The notes under the pieces are model-generated. The model did no database searches, was not told the origin of the DNA, and was given only the letters and a program-made list of their open reading frames with translations. 58,702 nt of DNA, taken from Deltaproteobacteria bacterium. GTDB taxonomy: Bacteria; Myxococcota_A; UBA9160; UBA4427. The stretch spans positions 1 through 58,702 of the forward strand of contig JAFDEK010000006.1 of the NCBI GenBank assembly GCA_019310385.1, in the 5' to 3' direction. Shown piece by piece: positions 35,984-43,031 of this stretch; within the stretch, counting starts at the first letter, position 1; the number at the start of each line of letters is the position of its first letter. Made by a program: the position numbers and the translations under genes.

Positions 35984-37627
35984 ATGCGCCTCGCTGCGAT
36001 CGACGCCGCCCTCCCCCTCTGCCTGGTCGCGGCCGCCCTTCTCGTCTTTCCCGGGCTCGGTGCGACCCGGCTCTGGCAGGACGAGGCCCAGACCGCCGCG
36101 GTCGCAAAGAACGTCCTGGTAAGCGGCCTTCCCCTGGCCTCCGACGGCGTCAACACGGTCTCGATCTTCGCGGACGGACGCGACATCCGCGACGGCATCT
36201 ACATCTGGCAGCCCTGGCTTCCCAACTACCTGGCGGCCGCCTCGATGCTCGCCTTCGGCGCCGACTCCTTCGGCGCCCGCTTTCCCTTCGCCCTCTCCTT
36301 CGTGCTGCTCGTTCTGGTCTGCCAGCGCTTCTTCACGCGCTGGCAAAGCGACCCGCTCGCCACCCGCGTGGCCCTCGCCCTCATGCTGGGATCGGTGGCA
36401 ATGCTCCTCCACGCGCGCGAGTGCCGTTACTACGCCCTTGCGGCGCTGCTCAGTGTGCTCGTCGCCGACGCGCACCTGCGGCTACGCAAGGGAGAGGGGC
36501 CGAGCGCAATCCTGCGCCTGACTCTTTTCTCCACCCTGCTCTTCAACAGCTTCCCACCCGGTGCGGCTCTGCTCGCCGTGGCCCTGGGCGTCGACTGGCT
36601 GCGGGCGCGGCCGTCGGCCCGGGTAGCTCGGGATCTCGGCATCGCCGCAGCCCTCATTGCAGTGCTGAATCTCCCCGTTGCGGTGTACCTGCGTATCTGG
36701 GACCGGCAGTTCGGCGTGCAGCCCGGCTACAGCGACCTGCACGCCTTCGCGCTCTATCTCCTGCGCTACCTGCTCAGCCTCAATCTCTTCTTCTTTCCCG
36801 CCCTGCTCGCGCTCCTCGCCGGCGCGCTGCGCTGGCGTTCCCTGGCAAGAGGCCGGATCTTCGCGGACGACTTCAGCGCGCTGCTCCTCTCGATCTGCGC
36901 GATTCAACTGCTGGGCTTCAGCCTGCTCTCCGACTACCCCTTTACACGCTACCTGATCGCCATGGCACCCTTTTGCTTCTTCCTGGGCGCCCGTTGTCTC
37001 GTCACCGTCGCCCACGGCCGCGCCTGGCTGGCCTGGCTCCTCGTCGTCCTGGTCCTGAGCAGCAACCTGCTCGCCCTGCCCCCCTTGCTGCCCCTGCGCC
37101 CCACCTCTCTGGGTCGGACGCCGTGGAGCACAGCTGGAATCGAAAGGGCCTACCTGAAGCCCGGAGACATCGGGGGCAGCATCGCCCGCGGAGAGATCGG
37201 CAGCCTGGTCCGCACGCCCTTCGCGAGCCCCATGCTCGAGTACCTGCAGGCCCTACGCAGGCCCTCCCCCGGCCCCATGGATGCCCTCGTTGCGCATCTG
37301 CAGACCGCGGCGCATCCGGCCGAGCACGTTGCCATCGCCTACGGAGATCTCCCCCTCATCTTCCACACCTCGCTGCGGGTGCAGCGGCCATGGGAGGAGG
37401 CCGTGTCGGCGCCCCGCTTCTTCGTCCCCAGACACTTCCACCCAGTCTCCCCCGAGCAGCTCCAGGCCCGCGGGATCGAGCGCACGCACTACGAGGAGCT
37501 CGAGCTGGGCGTTCCCGACTACCAGTGGAACAACCGACCGGATCCCCTCTACCACCGTTTCAGGGCCTCGGGCGCCCCGCAAACGCCGCCCCTCCGGCTC
37601 TACGTACGCCAGGCGCCGCTTCCCTGA
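35984..37627 (+). CDS. ArnT/PMT-like membrane glycosyltransferase (GT83/GT39 superfamily)
   Basis: 547 residues with about eleven hydrophobic helices. The first periplasmic loop has the acidic motif WQDEAQ (D33, E34) expected for the catalytic Asp-Glu, and the following WLPNYLAAASMLAFGADSF matches the PLxYYL region of ArnT-like enzymes. The C-terminal 150 residues are soluble and periplasmic. It should transfer a sugar from a polyprenyl-phosphate donor to lipid A, a protein or a polymer. It starts 8 bases after a -10 element without a ribosome site and stands alone. Confidence 0.8.
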   Translation: MRLAAIDAALPLCLVAAALLVFPGLGATRLWQDEAQTAAVAKNVLVSGLPLASDGVNTVSIFADGRDIRDGIYIWQPWLPNYLAAASMLAFGADSFGARFPFALSFVLLVLVCQRFFTRWQSDPLATRVALALMLGSVAMLLHARECRYYALAALLSVLVADAHLRLRKGEGPSAILRLTLFSTLLFNSFPPGAALLAVALGVDWLRARPSARVARDLGIAAALIAVLNLPVAVYLRIWDRQFGVQPGYSDLHAFALYLLRYLLSLNLFFFPALLALLAGALRWRSLARGRIFADDFSALLLSICAIQLLGFSLLSDYPFTRYLIAMAPFCFFLGARCLVTVAHGRAWLAWLLVVLVLSSNLLALPPLLPLRPTSLGRTPWSTAGIERAYLKPGDIGGSIARGEIGSLVRTPFASPMLEYLQALRRPSPGPMDALVAHLQTAAHPAEHVAIAYGDLPLIFHTSLRVQRPWEEAVSAPRFFVPRHFHPVSPEQLQARGIERTHYEELELGVPDYQWNNRPDPLYHRFRASGAPQTPPLRLYVRQAPLP

Positions 37628-37637
37628 GGGTGCAGTG

Positions 37638-37653
37638 TATGACTCGGATCATA
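37638..37653. promoter_or_regulatory. Fnr/Crp-type palindrome (orphan position)
   Basis: TATGACTCGGATCATA, dyad TATGA-N6-TCATA. It differs by one base from the reverse complement of the site at 40438. It lies between two convergent genes (ArnT-like and cytochrome b). A -10-like TATCAA (37675-37680) sits where a class II activator site at -41.5 would place it, reading to the right; no gene begins there. Confidence 0.55.
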
Positions 37654-37765
37654 GGCGCCTCGCTGTTTTCGCCATATCAACGGGTGTGCAAGAATCGCCC
37701 GGTGACGGCAGCGGCCGACACCCACGTCGAGGGGGTCGGGGGAACGGTCGAGGGGGCGAGTAGGC

Positions 37766-38350
37766 TCAGGAGCCGCCCGGTCGGCGTTGCTCTTCGAGCG
37801 GGTCGCGGTGGTCGTCTTCCAGGTCGTCTTCGAGGTCGTCGTCCAGGTCGAAGGGAAAGTGCGGCTCCCGCTCCCGCAATACGATCTCGCGCGTGCGAAC
37901 GGCGATCTTCCGCCGCGCCGCAACGAGGTGGAGCCCCAAGATCGCGATGACCAGATAGGAGACGATCTCGTGCACCTCTACCGCGACATCGCTGACGGCC
38001 AGGGGGAAGCCGGAGTCGAGCCAGAGAACGAGCCCGGTTGCGGCCAGGACGAGTCCCGCCGCCAGGGTCAATGCGATGTGGACCTTGCGCCAGGTGATTC
38101 CGTCGGGCGGACCCAGCCGGCGCAGCAGGTCCCGGAGCAGGGGACGCGCGGCCAGGAGGAGTGCGAGCAGGGGCAGGCCCAGGAAGACCCAACCCACCCA
38201 GAGGTGGATATCGAGGATCTCGCGGCCGTAGCCCCCCACGAGGCTTCCCCGCAGATCCGGCTGGGCGAGGAGCAACCCGGTCGCGAAGAGCAGCAGCAAT
38301 GCAGCGGTATACAGGTGGTGGAGCGCTTGGCGAATTCCTACCGGGCTCAT
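37766..38350 (-). CDS. Four-helix b-type cytochrome (cytochrome b561 / formate-dehydrogenase-gamma-like)
   Basis: 194 residues with four membrane helices. Candidate heme-ligating histidines are in ALHHLYTAALLL (helix 1), ILDIHLWVGWVF (helix 2), WRKVHIALTLAAG (helix 3) and EIVSYLVIAILGLHL plus VEVHEI (helix 4). Such subunits link a periplasmic or membrane oxidoreductase to the quinone pool. The cytoplasmic tail has an acidic low-complexity run (FDLDDDLEDDLEDD) from a 12-bp repeat. The ATG follows GGGGAAGGGA. It is divergent from mobB-torD, hinting at a molybdoenzyme encoded elsewhere, such as the one at position 1. Confidence 0.7.
   Translation of the reverse strand: MSPVGIRQALHHLYTAALLLLFATGLLLAQPDLRGSLVGGYGREILDIHLWVGWVFLGLPLLALLLAARPLLRDLLRRLGPPDGITWRKVHIALTLAAGLVLAATGLVLWLDSGFPLAVSDVAVEVHEIVSYLVIAILGLHLVAARRKIAVRTREIVLREREPHFPFDLDDDLEDDLEDDHRDPLEEQRRPGGS
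37811..37846 (-). repeat. 12-bp triplicate encoding an acidic tail
   Basis: GTCGTCTTCCAG, GTCGTCTTCGAG and GTCGTCGTCCAG (+ strand) in tandem, in frame, encoding the LDDD/LEDD run of the cytochrome b C-terminal tail. Confidence 0.85.
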
Positions 38351-38437
38351 TCCCTTCCCCGCTCTCGGGCTTTCTCGCGTCCTACAGCCGGAGCAGAGGC
38401 GACCTTAGGCGCCAGAGATGCGGGGTGCCACCCCGGA

Positions 38438-38453
38438 TATGAGGCGGGTCATG
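38438..38453. promoter_or_regulatory. Fnr/Crp-type palindrome between cytochrome b and mobB
   Basis: TATGAGGCGGGTCATG matches TATGA-N6-TCATA at 9 of 10 dyad positions. It lies in the 216-base divergent gap. A separate small hairpin CGGGGT-GCC-ACCCCG is at 38421-38435. Confidence 0.5.
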
Positions 38454-38566
38454 TTATCCTCCCCAGCGCCGGATCCTCTCCATCGTCCCGCCCCGTGGAG
38501 GGCTTGGTGCAGAGCCCGGCGAGAGCCCGAAGAGACTGGCCAGAACCCTCGAGGAGTAGTCTGAAG

Positions 38567-39163
38567 ATGAGCCGCCCCGATGCGAAGCGACGCGGCCAGC
38601 GGACACGAGACCGCCGTGGCGAAGCCACCGTCGTAGTCGGCTTCACGGGCTACTCGGGGGTCGGCAAGACCTCCCTTCTCGTGCGCATGATCGATGCGCT
38701 GCGGCGGCGCGGCTACGCGGTCGGCGCCGTCAAGCACTCCTCCCACGGCTTCCTCGCCGACCGGCCGGGCAAGGACTCCTTTCGACTCTACGAGTCGGGC
38801 GCCGCGGCCGTGGCCCTGGTCTCCCGGGAGCAGATCGCCACCTTCACCCGCTGCGATCCCGCCGGACAGACGGAGGTCTCCCTGGCGGCCGCGATGGAGA
38901 CGCTTCCGCGGGGTCTCGATGTGGTCCTCGCCGAGGGCTTCTCCTGGGAGCCGATCCCGCGCGTAGTGCTCTACCCGGAAGAAAAAGAGCCCGACCCGGA
39001 CCGGCCGAGCCAGGGGGAGGTCATCGCCCGGGTACCGGTCCCCGCTGCGTTGCCCGGCTCTGCGCCGGTCTTCCGGCCCGAACAAATCGAGGAGCTGCTC
39101 CGGAAGATCGAGGAGCGAGTCCCAGGCATACGAACCCAAAATGGCGAGGAGATCCACCCATGA
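38567..39163 (+). CDS. mobB: Molybdopterin-guanine dinucleotide biosynthesis protein B
   Basis: 198 residues. P-loop GYSGVGKT (28-35), KHSSHGF, and the DSFRLYESGA block typical of MobB, then LDVVLAEGFSWEPIPRVVLY. MobB binds GTP and supports MobA in attaching GMP to molybdopterin, making the bis-MGD cofactor of DMSO-reductase-family enzymes. The ATG has GAGGAG about 11 bases upstream. Its last four bases (ATGA) overlap the start of the chaperone gene, so the two are translationally coupled and both serve molybdoenzyme maturation. Confidence 0.9.
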   Translation: MSRPDAKRRGQRTRDRRGEATVVVGFTGYSGVGKTSLLVRMIDALRRRGYAVGAVKHSSHGFLADRPGKDSFRLYESGAAAVALVSREQIATFTRCDPAGQTEVSLAAAMETLPRGLDVVLAEGFSWEPIPRVVLYPEEKEPDPDRPSQGEVIARVPVPAALPGSAPVFRPEQIEELLRKIEERVPGIRTQNGEEIHP

Positions 39164-39918
39164 GCGCCGAGGCTCTCGAAAACCTTACGAATCCCGAGGC
39201 CCAGCGGGCCGCGGCGCGCAGCCGCGCCTACGCGGCCCTCGCGCAAGCCTTCGAGTATCCCGACGCAGAGTTGTGTGACGCAAGCCGCTCGGGTGAGCTC
39301 GAAAAGGCTCTGCGCGGCATTCTCGAGGCCGTCGACCCGGGCCTATGCGAGGATGCGGACTGGGAAGCGCTCGCTGATCCCGGCGAAGGCGACGACCTCG
39401 CCGTCGAGTTCACGCGTCTCTTCGACGTCGGCGCATCGGGCCCGCCCTGCCCCCTCTATGGCGGCTTGTACGGCGGCGCACGCATGAAGAACATGGAAGA
39501 GGCCGTGCGCTTCTACAATCACTTCGGTCTGACCCTGTCGGAGTCGCCGCGCGAGCTGCCCGACCACGTAACCACGGAGCTCGAGTTCCTCCACTTCCTC
39601 TGCTACCGCGAGGCGGAGACCATCGAGAGCGGTCAGGATCCGGACGCCTATCGGCGCGCCCAGCGTGACTTCATCACTCGGCACCCGGGACGCTGGATCC
39701 CCTTGCTGCGCAAACGCCTGGAGTCCGAGAACCCCATGCGCTTCTTTCTGGAGTTGGTGCGTCGGATCGAGTCGCTGCTCGCCCTCGACCGCGCCTACCT
39801 GGTGGGTCTGGTGGGTCCAGTTCCCGACAAAGCGAGCGGCGGGTCGCCTTCGGCGACCGCGGGCGGCGGCGGCCCGGGGCGCAGCATCGTGCCTCCGCCG
39901 GGCAACGATCCGCACTGA
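39160..39918 (+). CDS. TorD/DmsD-type molybdoenzyme assembly chaperone
   Basis: 252 residues, predicted all-helical. It has RAYAALAQAFEYPD at the N-terminus and the family block EFTRLFDVGASGPPCPLYGG. The conserved PDHVTTELEFLHFLCYREAE marks TorD/DmsD/NarJ-like chaperones and is closest in look to those of type II DMSO reductase enzymes (DdhD/EbdD). It would guard the apo-catalytic subunit until cofactor loading and export. The C-terminal 30 residues are low-complexity Gly/Pro. It overlaps mobB by 4 bases. Confidence 0.85.
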   Translation: MSAEALENLTNPEAQRAAARSRAYAALAQAFEYPDAELCDASRSGELEKALRGILEAVDPGLCEDADWEALADPGEGDDLAVEFTRLFDVGASGPPCPLYGGLYGGARMKNMEEAVRFYNHFGLTLSESPRELPDHVTTELEFLHFLCYREAETIESGQDPDAYRRAQRDFITRHPGRWIPLLRKRLESENPMRFFLELVRRIESLLALDRAYLVGLVGPVPDKASGGSPSATAGGGGPGRSIVPPPGNDPH

Positions 39919-39972
39919 GGTCGCTCGCACAGCTCGGGGATTCCAGTCCAGTGCGCGTCCCCGGCGCTGGCG

Positions 39973-40386
39973 TCAGTGGCTCGGACCCAGATCGAGGGAG
40001 TGGAGCAGATGCTCCTCGGCGCGCTCGTGCTGCCGGAACAACTTGTCGAGCCCCTCCAGGCGCCCCTCCACCTCGCTGCGGCCTTCGATCTCCAGGGCCT
40101 CGGCGAGGTCAGCCATGCAATCCCGGATGTGCGGGTGGATGTCGAGTAGATCGCAGAGGGGCTGCTTGTAGTCGGGGCGTAGGGCCCAGATCGTCGGGTA
40201 ATAGAGGCTCTCTTCCTGGCCGAGATGCGCTTCCAGGGCCTCGCTGAGCTGGTGCAGCGCCTTGCGCGCGCTTTCGAGGCCCTCGCCCTCCAGGGATTCA
40301 CGCATTCGACAGAAGAGCGTGCCGAGCCTGCGGTGCTCGAAGGTGACGCTCCAGCGCGCCGCAGCCCCTTTTCGCCGCGTGGGCAT
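39973..40386 (-). CDS. Hemerythrin HHE domain protein
   Basis: 137 residues, four-helix bundle. Candidate diiron ligands are H18 (FEHRRL), H54 and E58 (EAHLGQEESLYYP), H84/H86 (DIHPHI) and H120/E124 (RQHERAEEH). The layout is the same as the paralogue at 42483. It probably binds oxygen or NO, or senses or repairs iron-sulfur damage. The ribosome site is GGGGGAAA. An Fnr-like palindrome lies 50 bases upstream, with a -10-like TACCAT (40413-40418, reverse strand) in between, placing the site near -40. Confidence 0.85.
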   Translation of the reverse strand: MPTRRKGAAARWSVTFEHRRLGTLFCRMRESLEGEGLESARKALHQLSEALEAHLGQEESLYYPTIWALRPDYKQPLCDLLDIHPHIRDCMADLAEALEIEGRSEVEGRLEGLDKLFRQHERAEEHLLHSLDLGPSH

Positions 40387-40437
40387 CGGCTTTCCCCCGT
40401 ATCCGCGTCAACATGGTACAGGTCGAGTCGGCTCAGG

Positions 40438-40453
40438 TATGATCCGAATCATA
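40438..40453. promoter_or_regulatory. Fnr/Crp-type palindrome in the hemerythrin / crp-like divergent gap
   Basis: TATGATCCGAATCATA, a perfect dyad (GTATGAT-CCGA-ATCATAC over 18 bases). In Fnr layout it reads ATGAT-N4-ATCAT, against TTGAT-N4-ATCAA for classical Fnr. Confidence 0.7.
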
Positions 40454-40538
40454 CGTCGACACTTCCGGGCCCCTGCTCACACTGGAGCCTTCGGAGCGCT
40501 GTCGACGTCTTGGATGAGATGCCGAGAGGATCCGGAGA

Positions 40539-40574
40539 GGCTCTGGAGACGGCTCTCGAAAAGACTCTGGAGAA
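40539..40574 (+). repeat. Three 12-bp repeats leading into the crp/fnr-like start
   Basis: GGCTCTGGAGAC, GGCTCTCGAAAA and GACTCTGGAGAA run in tandem; the last supplies GGAGAAAGG as ribosome site, ending before the GTG at 40584. Confidence 0.8.
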
Positions 40575-40583
40575 AGGTCCCTC

Positions 40584-41261
40584 GTGGCGCTCGAGTCGAG
40601 AGAGGATGAGTGCGCGCTCGATGAATCGGAGTTCTTCCGGTGCTTCACGCCGGAGCTCTTCGAGAGAATCAGGCCACAGCTCGTCGAGAAACGCTTCGCA
40701 CGCGGCCGAGCCCTCTTCTTCGAAGGACAGGACGCCGACTATTTGTGGTCGATCCGCTCCGGCGAGGTGCGCCAGTACAAGAGCTCGCCAGACGGTCACA
40801 TCACGACACTGGAGGTGCTGGGACCCGGGCAGATCTTCGGCGCCCTCTCGGCCCTCGACTCGGGGAGCTACCCTGCGAGCGCCGAGGGGGTGAGCGACGG
40901 GGTCGCCTGGTGCTTGAAGCGCAGCACCTTTCTGCGCCTGCTCAGCGAGGAGCCGCCCCTGACCACCGAGCTGCTCCGCATCATCACCCGGCGCCTCGAC
41001 GACGCCCGGGAGCGCATGCGCTCCTTCGCCCACGACTCGGCACCCTGCCGCCTGGCGCAGGCCCTGTTGCGAGCCACCCGGGACGGTGAGGCCCGGGTAA
41101 CGCGACGCGACCTTGCCGAAGCGGCGGGCACTACGGTGGAGACGGCCATCCGGGTGCTGCGCGGCTTCGAGCGCAAGAATATCGTGAAGGGCAAGGTGGG
41201 CCGGGTCTTCCTGCTCGACGAACCGGCCCTGCGCGAGATCGCCGACGGCTCGAGCCCCTGA
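40584..41261 (+). CDS. Crp/Fnr family transcriptional regulator
   Basis: 225 residues. Cyclic-nucleotide-type sensor domain (about 20-135: FARGRALFFEGQDADYLW, LGPGQIFGALSALDSGSY), dimer helix, then a winged HTH (VTRRDLAEAAGTTVETAIRVL). The recognition helix keeps the Glu and Arg (E186, R190) used by Fnr-type proteins; the Fnr serine is replaced. Cysteines are at 10, 20, 110 and 155, which does not match the Fnr 4Fe-4S spacing, so the signal is unknown (heme, thiol or none). The GTG start has a strong ribosome site. It probably controls the three palindromes nearby, including its own promoter region. Confidence 0.88.
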   Translation: MALESREDECALDESEFFRCFTPELFERIRPQLVEKRFARGRALFFEGQDADYLWSIRSGEVRQYKSSPDGHITTLEVLGPGQIFGALSALDSGSYPASAEGVSDGVAWCLKRSTFLRLLSEEPPLTTELLRIITRRLDDARERMRSFAHDSAPCRLAQALLRATRDGEARVTRRDLAEAAGTTVETAIRVLRGFERKNIVKGKVGRVFLLDEPALREIADGSSP

Positions 41262-41312
41262 CTCCACAATGCAACTCCACAACGCAACTCCACAACGCAA
41301 CTCCACGACGTG
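41261..41312 (+). repeat. Four 13-bp tandem repeats
   Basis: ACTCCACAATGCA, ACTCCACAACGCA, ACTCCACAACGCA and ACTCCACGACGTG follow directly after the regulator's stop codon and end 20 bases before the next ATG. Confidence 0.85.
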
Positions 41313-41332
41313 ACACCGGAGAGTGACCCGGC

Positions 41333-42409
41333 ATGGACCCGGCCCTGATTCGCGCCTTCCCTGCCCTGGGCGTCGCCTTTCCCCGGCGCCCCTTCGTGAC
41401 CGCTCCGACGCCCGTCTCGCGGCTTTCACTGGCGGGCTTCTCCCGGGGCGACCTGTACGTGAAGCACGACGAGCAGTCATGCGCACTCTACGGAGGCAAC
41501 AAGCCGCGCAAGCTCGAATTCCTGATCGGCGACGCCCTCAGGCGGGGATCTCGGCGCCTGGTGACCTCGGGCGGTCTGGGAACCCACCACGGCCTCGCGA
41601 CCACGATCCTGGGACGCTCCAGCGGCCTGGCGACGACCCTGGTCCTCGTCGATCAGCCCATCAGTGAGAAGGTCCGCGACTCCCTGCTCTTGTGCGCGAG
41701 CTGGGGAGCCGATCTGGTGCGCGCCAGAACCGTGCCCTACGCGGTGACCTACAGCGCGGGCGTGCTGGCGGCGAGCGGCCTGCGCGGCGAGCGCCCCTAC
41801 CTCATCTTGCCGGGCGGCTCTTCGCTGCGCGGCAATCTGGGCTTCGTCTCGGCCGGCCTCGAACTCGGCGAGCAGGTAAAGGAAGGCCTACTTCCCGAGC
41901 CCCGGGAGCTCTGGGTCCCGGTGGGAAGCGGCGGGACCCTCGTGGGTCTCGCCGTGGGTCTCGGCCTCGCAGGCCTCGCAACCCGGCTGCGCGGTGTCCT
42001 GGTCAGCGACATCCTTGCGCCCACACCCCGGCGGCTGGCCGGCGCGGCCCGGCGCCTGCTCCGCTCGTTGCGCCGGATCGACCCCGGCATCCCGCGGCCC
42101 ACCCTCCCCGCCGAGAGCTTCGCGCTCCATCGCGGGCAGCTCGGAGGCGGTTACGGCGTAGCGAGCGAGAGCGGGGACGCTGCGCTGCGGGCCGCTGCCG
42201 AGCAGGGGATCGTTCTCGATCCGACCTACACGGCAAAATGTCTCGCCGCCCTCATCGAGGAGGAGCGCCGCGGAGCGCTGGTACCTGGCCCGCTCCTGTT
42301 CTGGAACACCTTCAACGGCGTCGATATGGCGGGTGTCACGCCCCTCGCAGCCACCCCTGACGACCTGCCTGCCTCCTTCCGGGAGATCTTCGAGGACGCG
42401 CCGCAATGA
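41333..42409 (+). CDS. PLP-dependent D-cysteine desulfhydrase / ACC deaminase-like protein
   Basis: 358 residues, fold type II PLP enzyme. The PLP lysine is in YGGNKPRKLEF (K57), a phosphate-binding loop is VGSGGTLVGLAVG, and the substrate-region serine-type motif is TSGGLGTHHGLATT. It most resembles the D-cysteine desulfhydrase / 1-aminocyclopropane-1-carboxylate deaminase group. The substrate Ser/Asn residue after the SGG motif cannot be decided by eye. The ribosome site is GGAGAG; it follows the crp/fnr-like gene by 71 bases on the same strand. Confidence 0.8.
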   Translation: MDPALIRAFPALGVAFPRRPFVTAPTPVSRLSLAGFSRGDLYVKHDEQSCALYGGNKPRKLEFLIGDALRRGSRRLVTSGGLGTHHGLATTILGRSSGLATTLVLVDQPISEKVRDSLLLCASWGADLVRARTVPYAVTYSAGVLAASGLRGERPYLILPGGSSLRGNLGFVSAGLELGEQVKEGLLPEPRELWVPVGSGGTLVGLAVGLGLAGLATRLRGVLVSDILAPTPRRLAGAARRLLRSLRRIDPGIPRPTLPAESFALHRGQLGGGYGVASESGDAALRAAAEQGIVLDPTYTAKCLAALIEEERRGALVPGPLLFWNTFNGVDMAGVTPLAATPDDLPASFREIFEDAPQ

Positions 42410-42482
42410 AGCGCGGCGTGGCGATGTGCGGGGATCACCGCCTCGATATGCTTGGACTGCGACAATGACGGAGAGGAGGACC

Positions 42483-42914
42483 ATGTCGGAGCGAAACCCG
42501 GGTAAGTCCCTACACGACAAGGTCAGCGGTGAGCACCGCAGGCTCGAGGAGATGTTCGAAGACCTTCGCGCGGCGCTCCGGCCCCAGGAGAACGACGCTG
42601 GCGCGCTCCCAGCCGCCTCGGAGGTCCTCGAAGAGATGCGCGAGGAGCTCGAGGCCCACTTCGACGTGGAGGAGCGGCTCTACTACCCGAGCCTCTGGGC
42701 ACTGCGCCCGGAGCGCAAGGCTCCTCTCCACGCGCTGCTGCAACGCCACCCGCGCTTCCTGACCCAGCTCGAGAAGATTGCCCGCTCTCTCCAGGTGGAG
42801 GCCCTGTCCGAGGCCGAGACCCTGTTCGACTCCTTCGCATCCGACTTCGCCCTCCACGAAGACGCCGAAGAAACCCTCCTCAAAAATCTCGAACAAACCC
42901 TCCCCCCCACCTAA
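42483..42914 (+). CDS. Hemerythrin HHE domain protein (second copy)
   Basis: 143 residues. Ligand candidates are H18 (GEHRRLEEMF), the His/Glu pair in EAHFDVEERLYYP, H in QRHPRF and the pair in FALHEDAEE. It shares the LYYPxxWALRP block with the hemerythrin at 39973, showing a duplication. The start has a perfect GGAGGA. The TAA stop is at once the first bases of a REP-like element, and the preceding codons are C-rich (TLPPT), so the native C-terminus may have been altered by the element. Confidence 0.88.
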   Translation: MSERNPGKSLHDKVSGEHRRLEEMFEDLRAALRPQENDAGALPAASEVLEEMREELEAHFDVEERLYYPSLWALRPERKAPLHALLQRHPRFLTQLEKIARSLQVEALSEAETLFDSFASDFALHEDAEETLLKNLEQTLPPT

Positions 42915-43021
42915 CGCAAGATCGGGGACGGTCCTTAACGGAAGGCTGGAGCTGTCTTCCGCTGAGGACCGTCCCCAATCTTGCACGAACTTGCGTTAAG
43001 GACCGTCCCCGATCTTGCGTT
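42913..43021. repeat. REP/BIME-like composite element
   Basis: Outer arms 42913-42940 and 42994-43021 form a perfect 28-bp inverted repeat beginning AACGCAAGATCGGGGACGG. Between them lies a third, imperfect inverted copy (about 42955-42984). It starts in the stop codon of the hemerythrin gene and ends 10 bases before the stop of the convergent nuclease gene. Same core as 19583-19645. Confidence 0.85.
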
Positions 43022-43031
43022 GCGGGGGGGG

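Noticed and set aside
37639-37950. An ATG in the Fnr-like palindrome opening an apparent ORF
   Set aside because: No ribosome site, arginine/glycine-rich shadow composition, and it runs antisense through the cytochrome b gene.
41261-41312. The 13-bp repeats as a CRISPR-like array
   Set aside because: Units abut without spacers, and no cas genes are present in the window.
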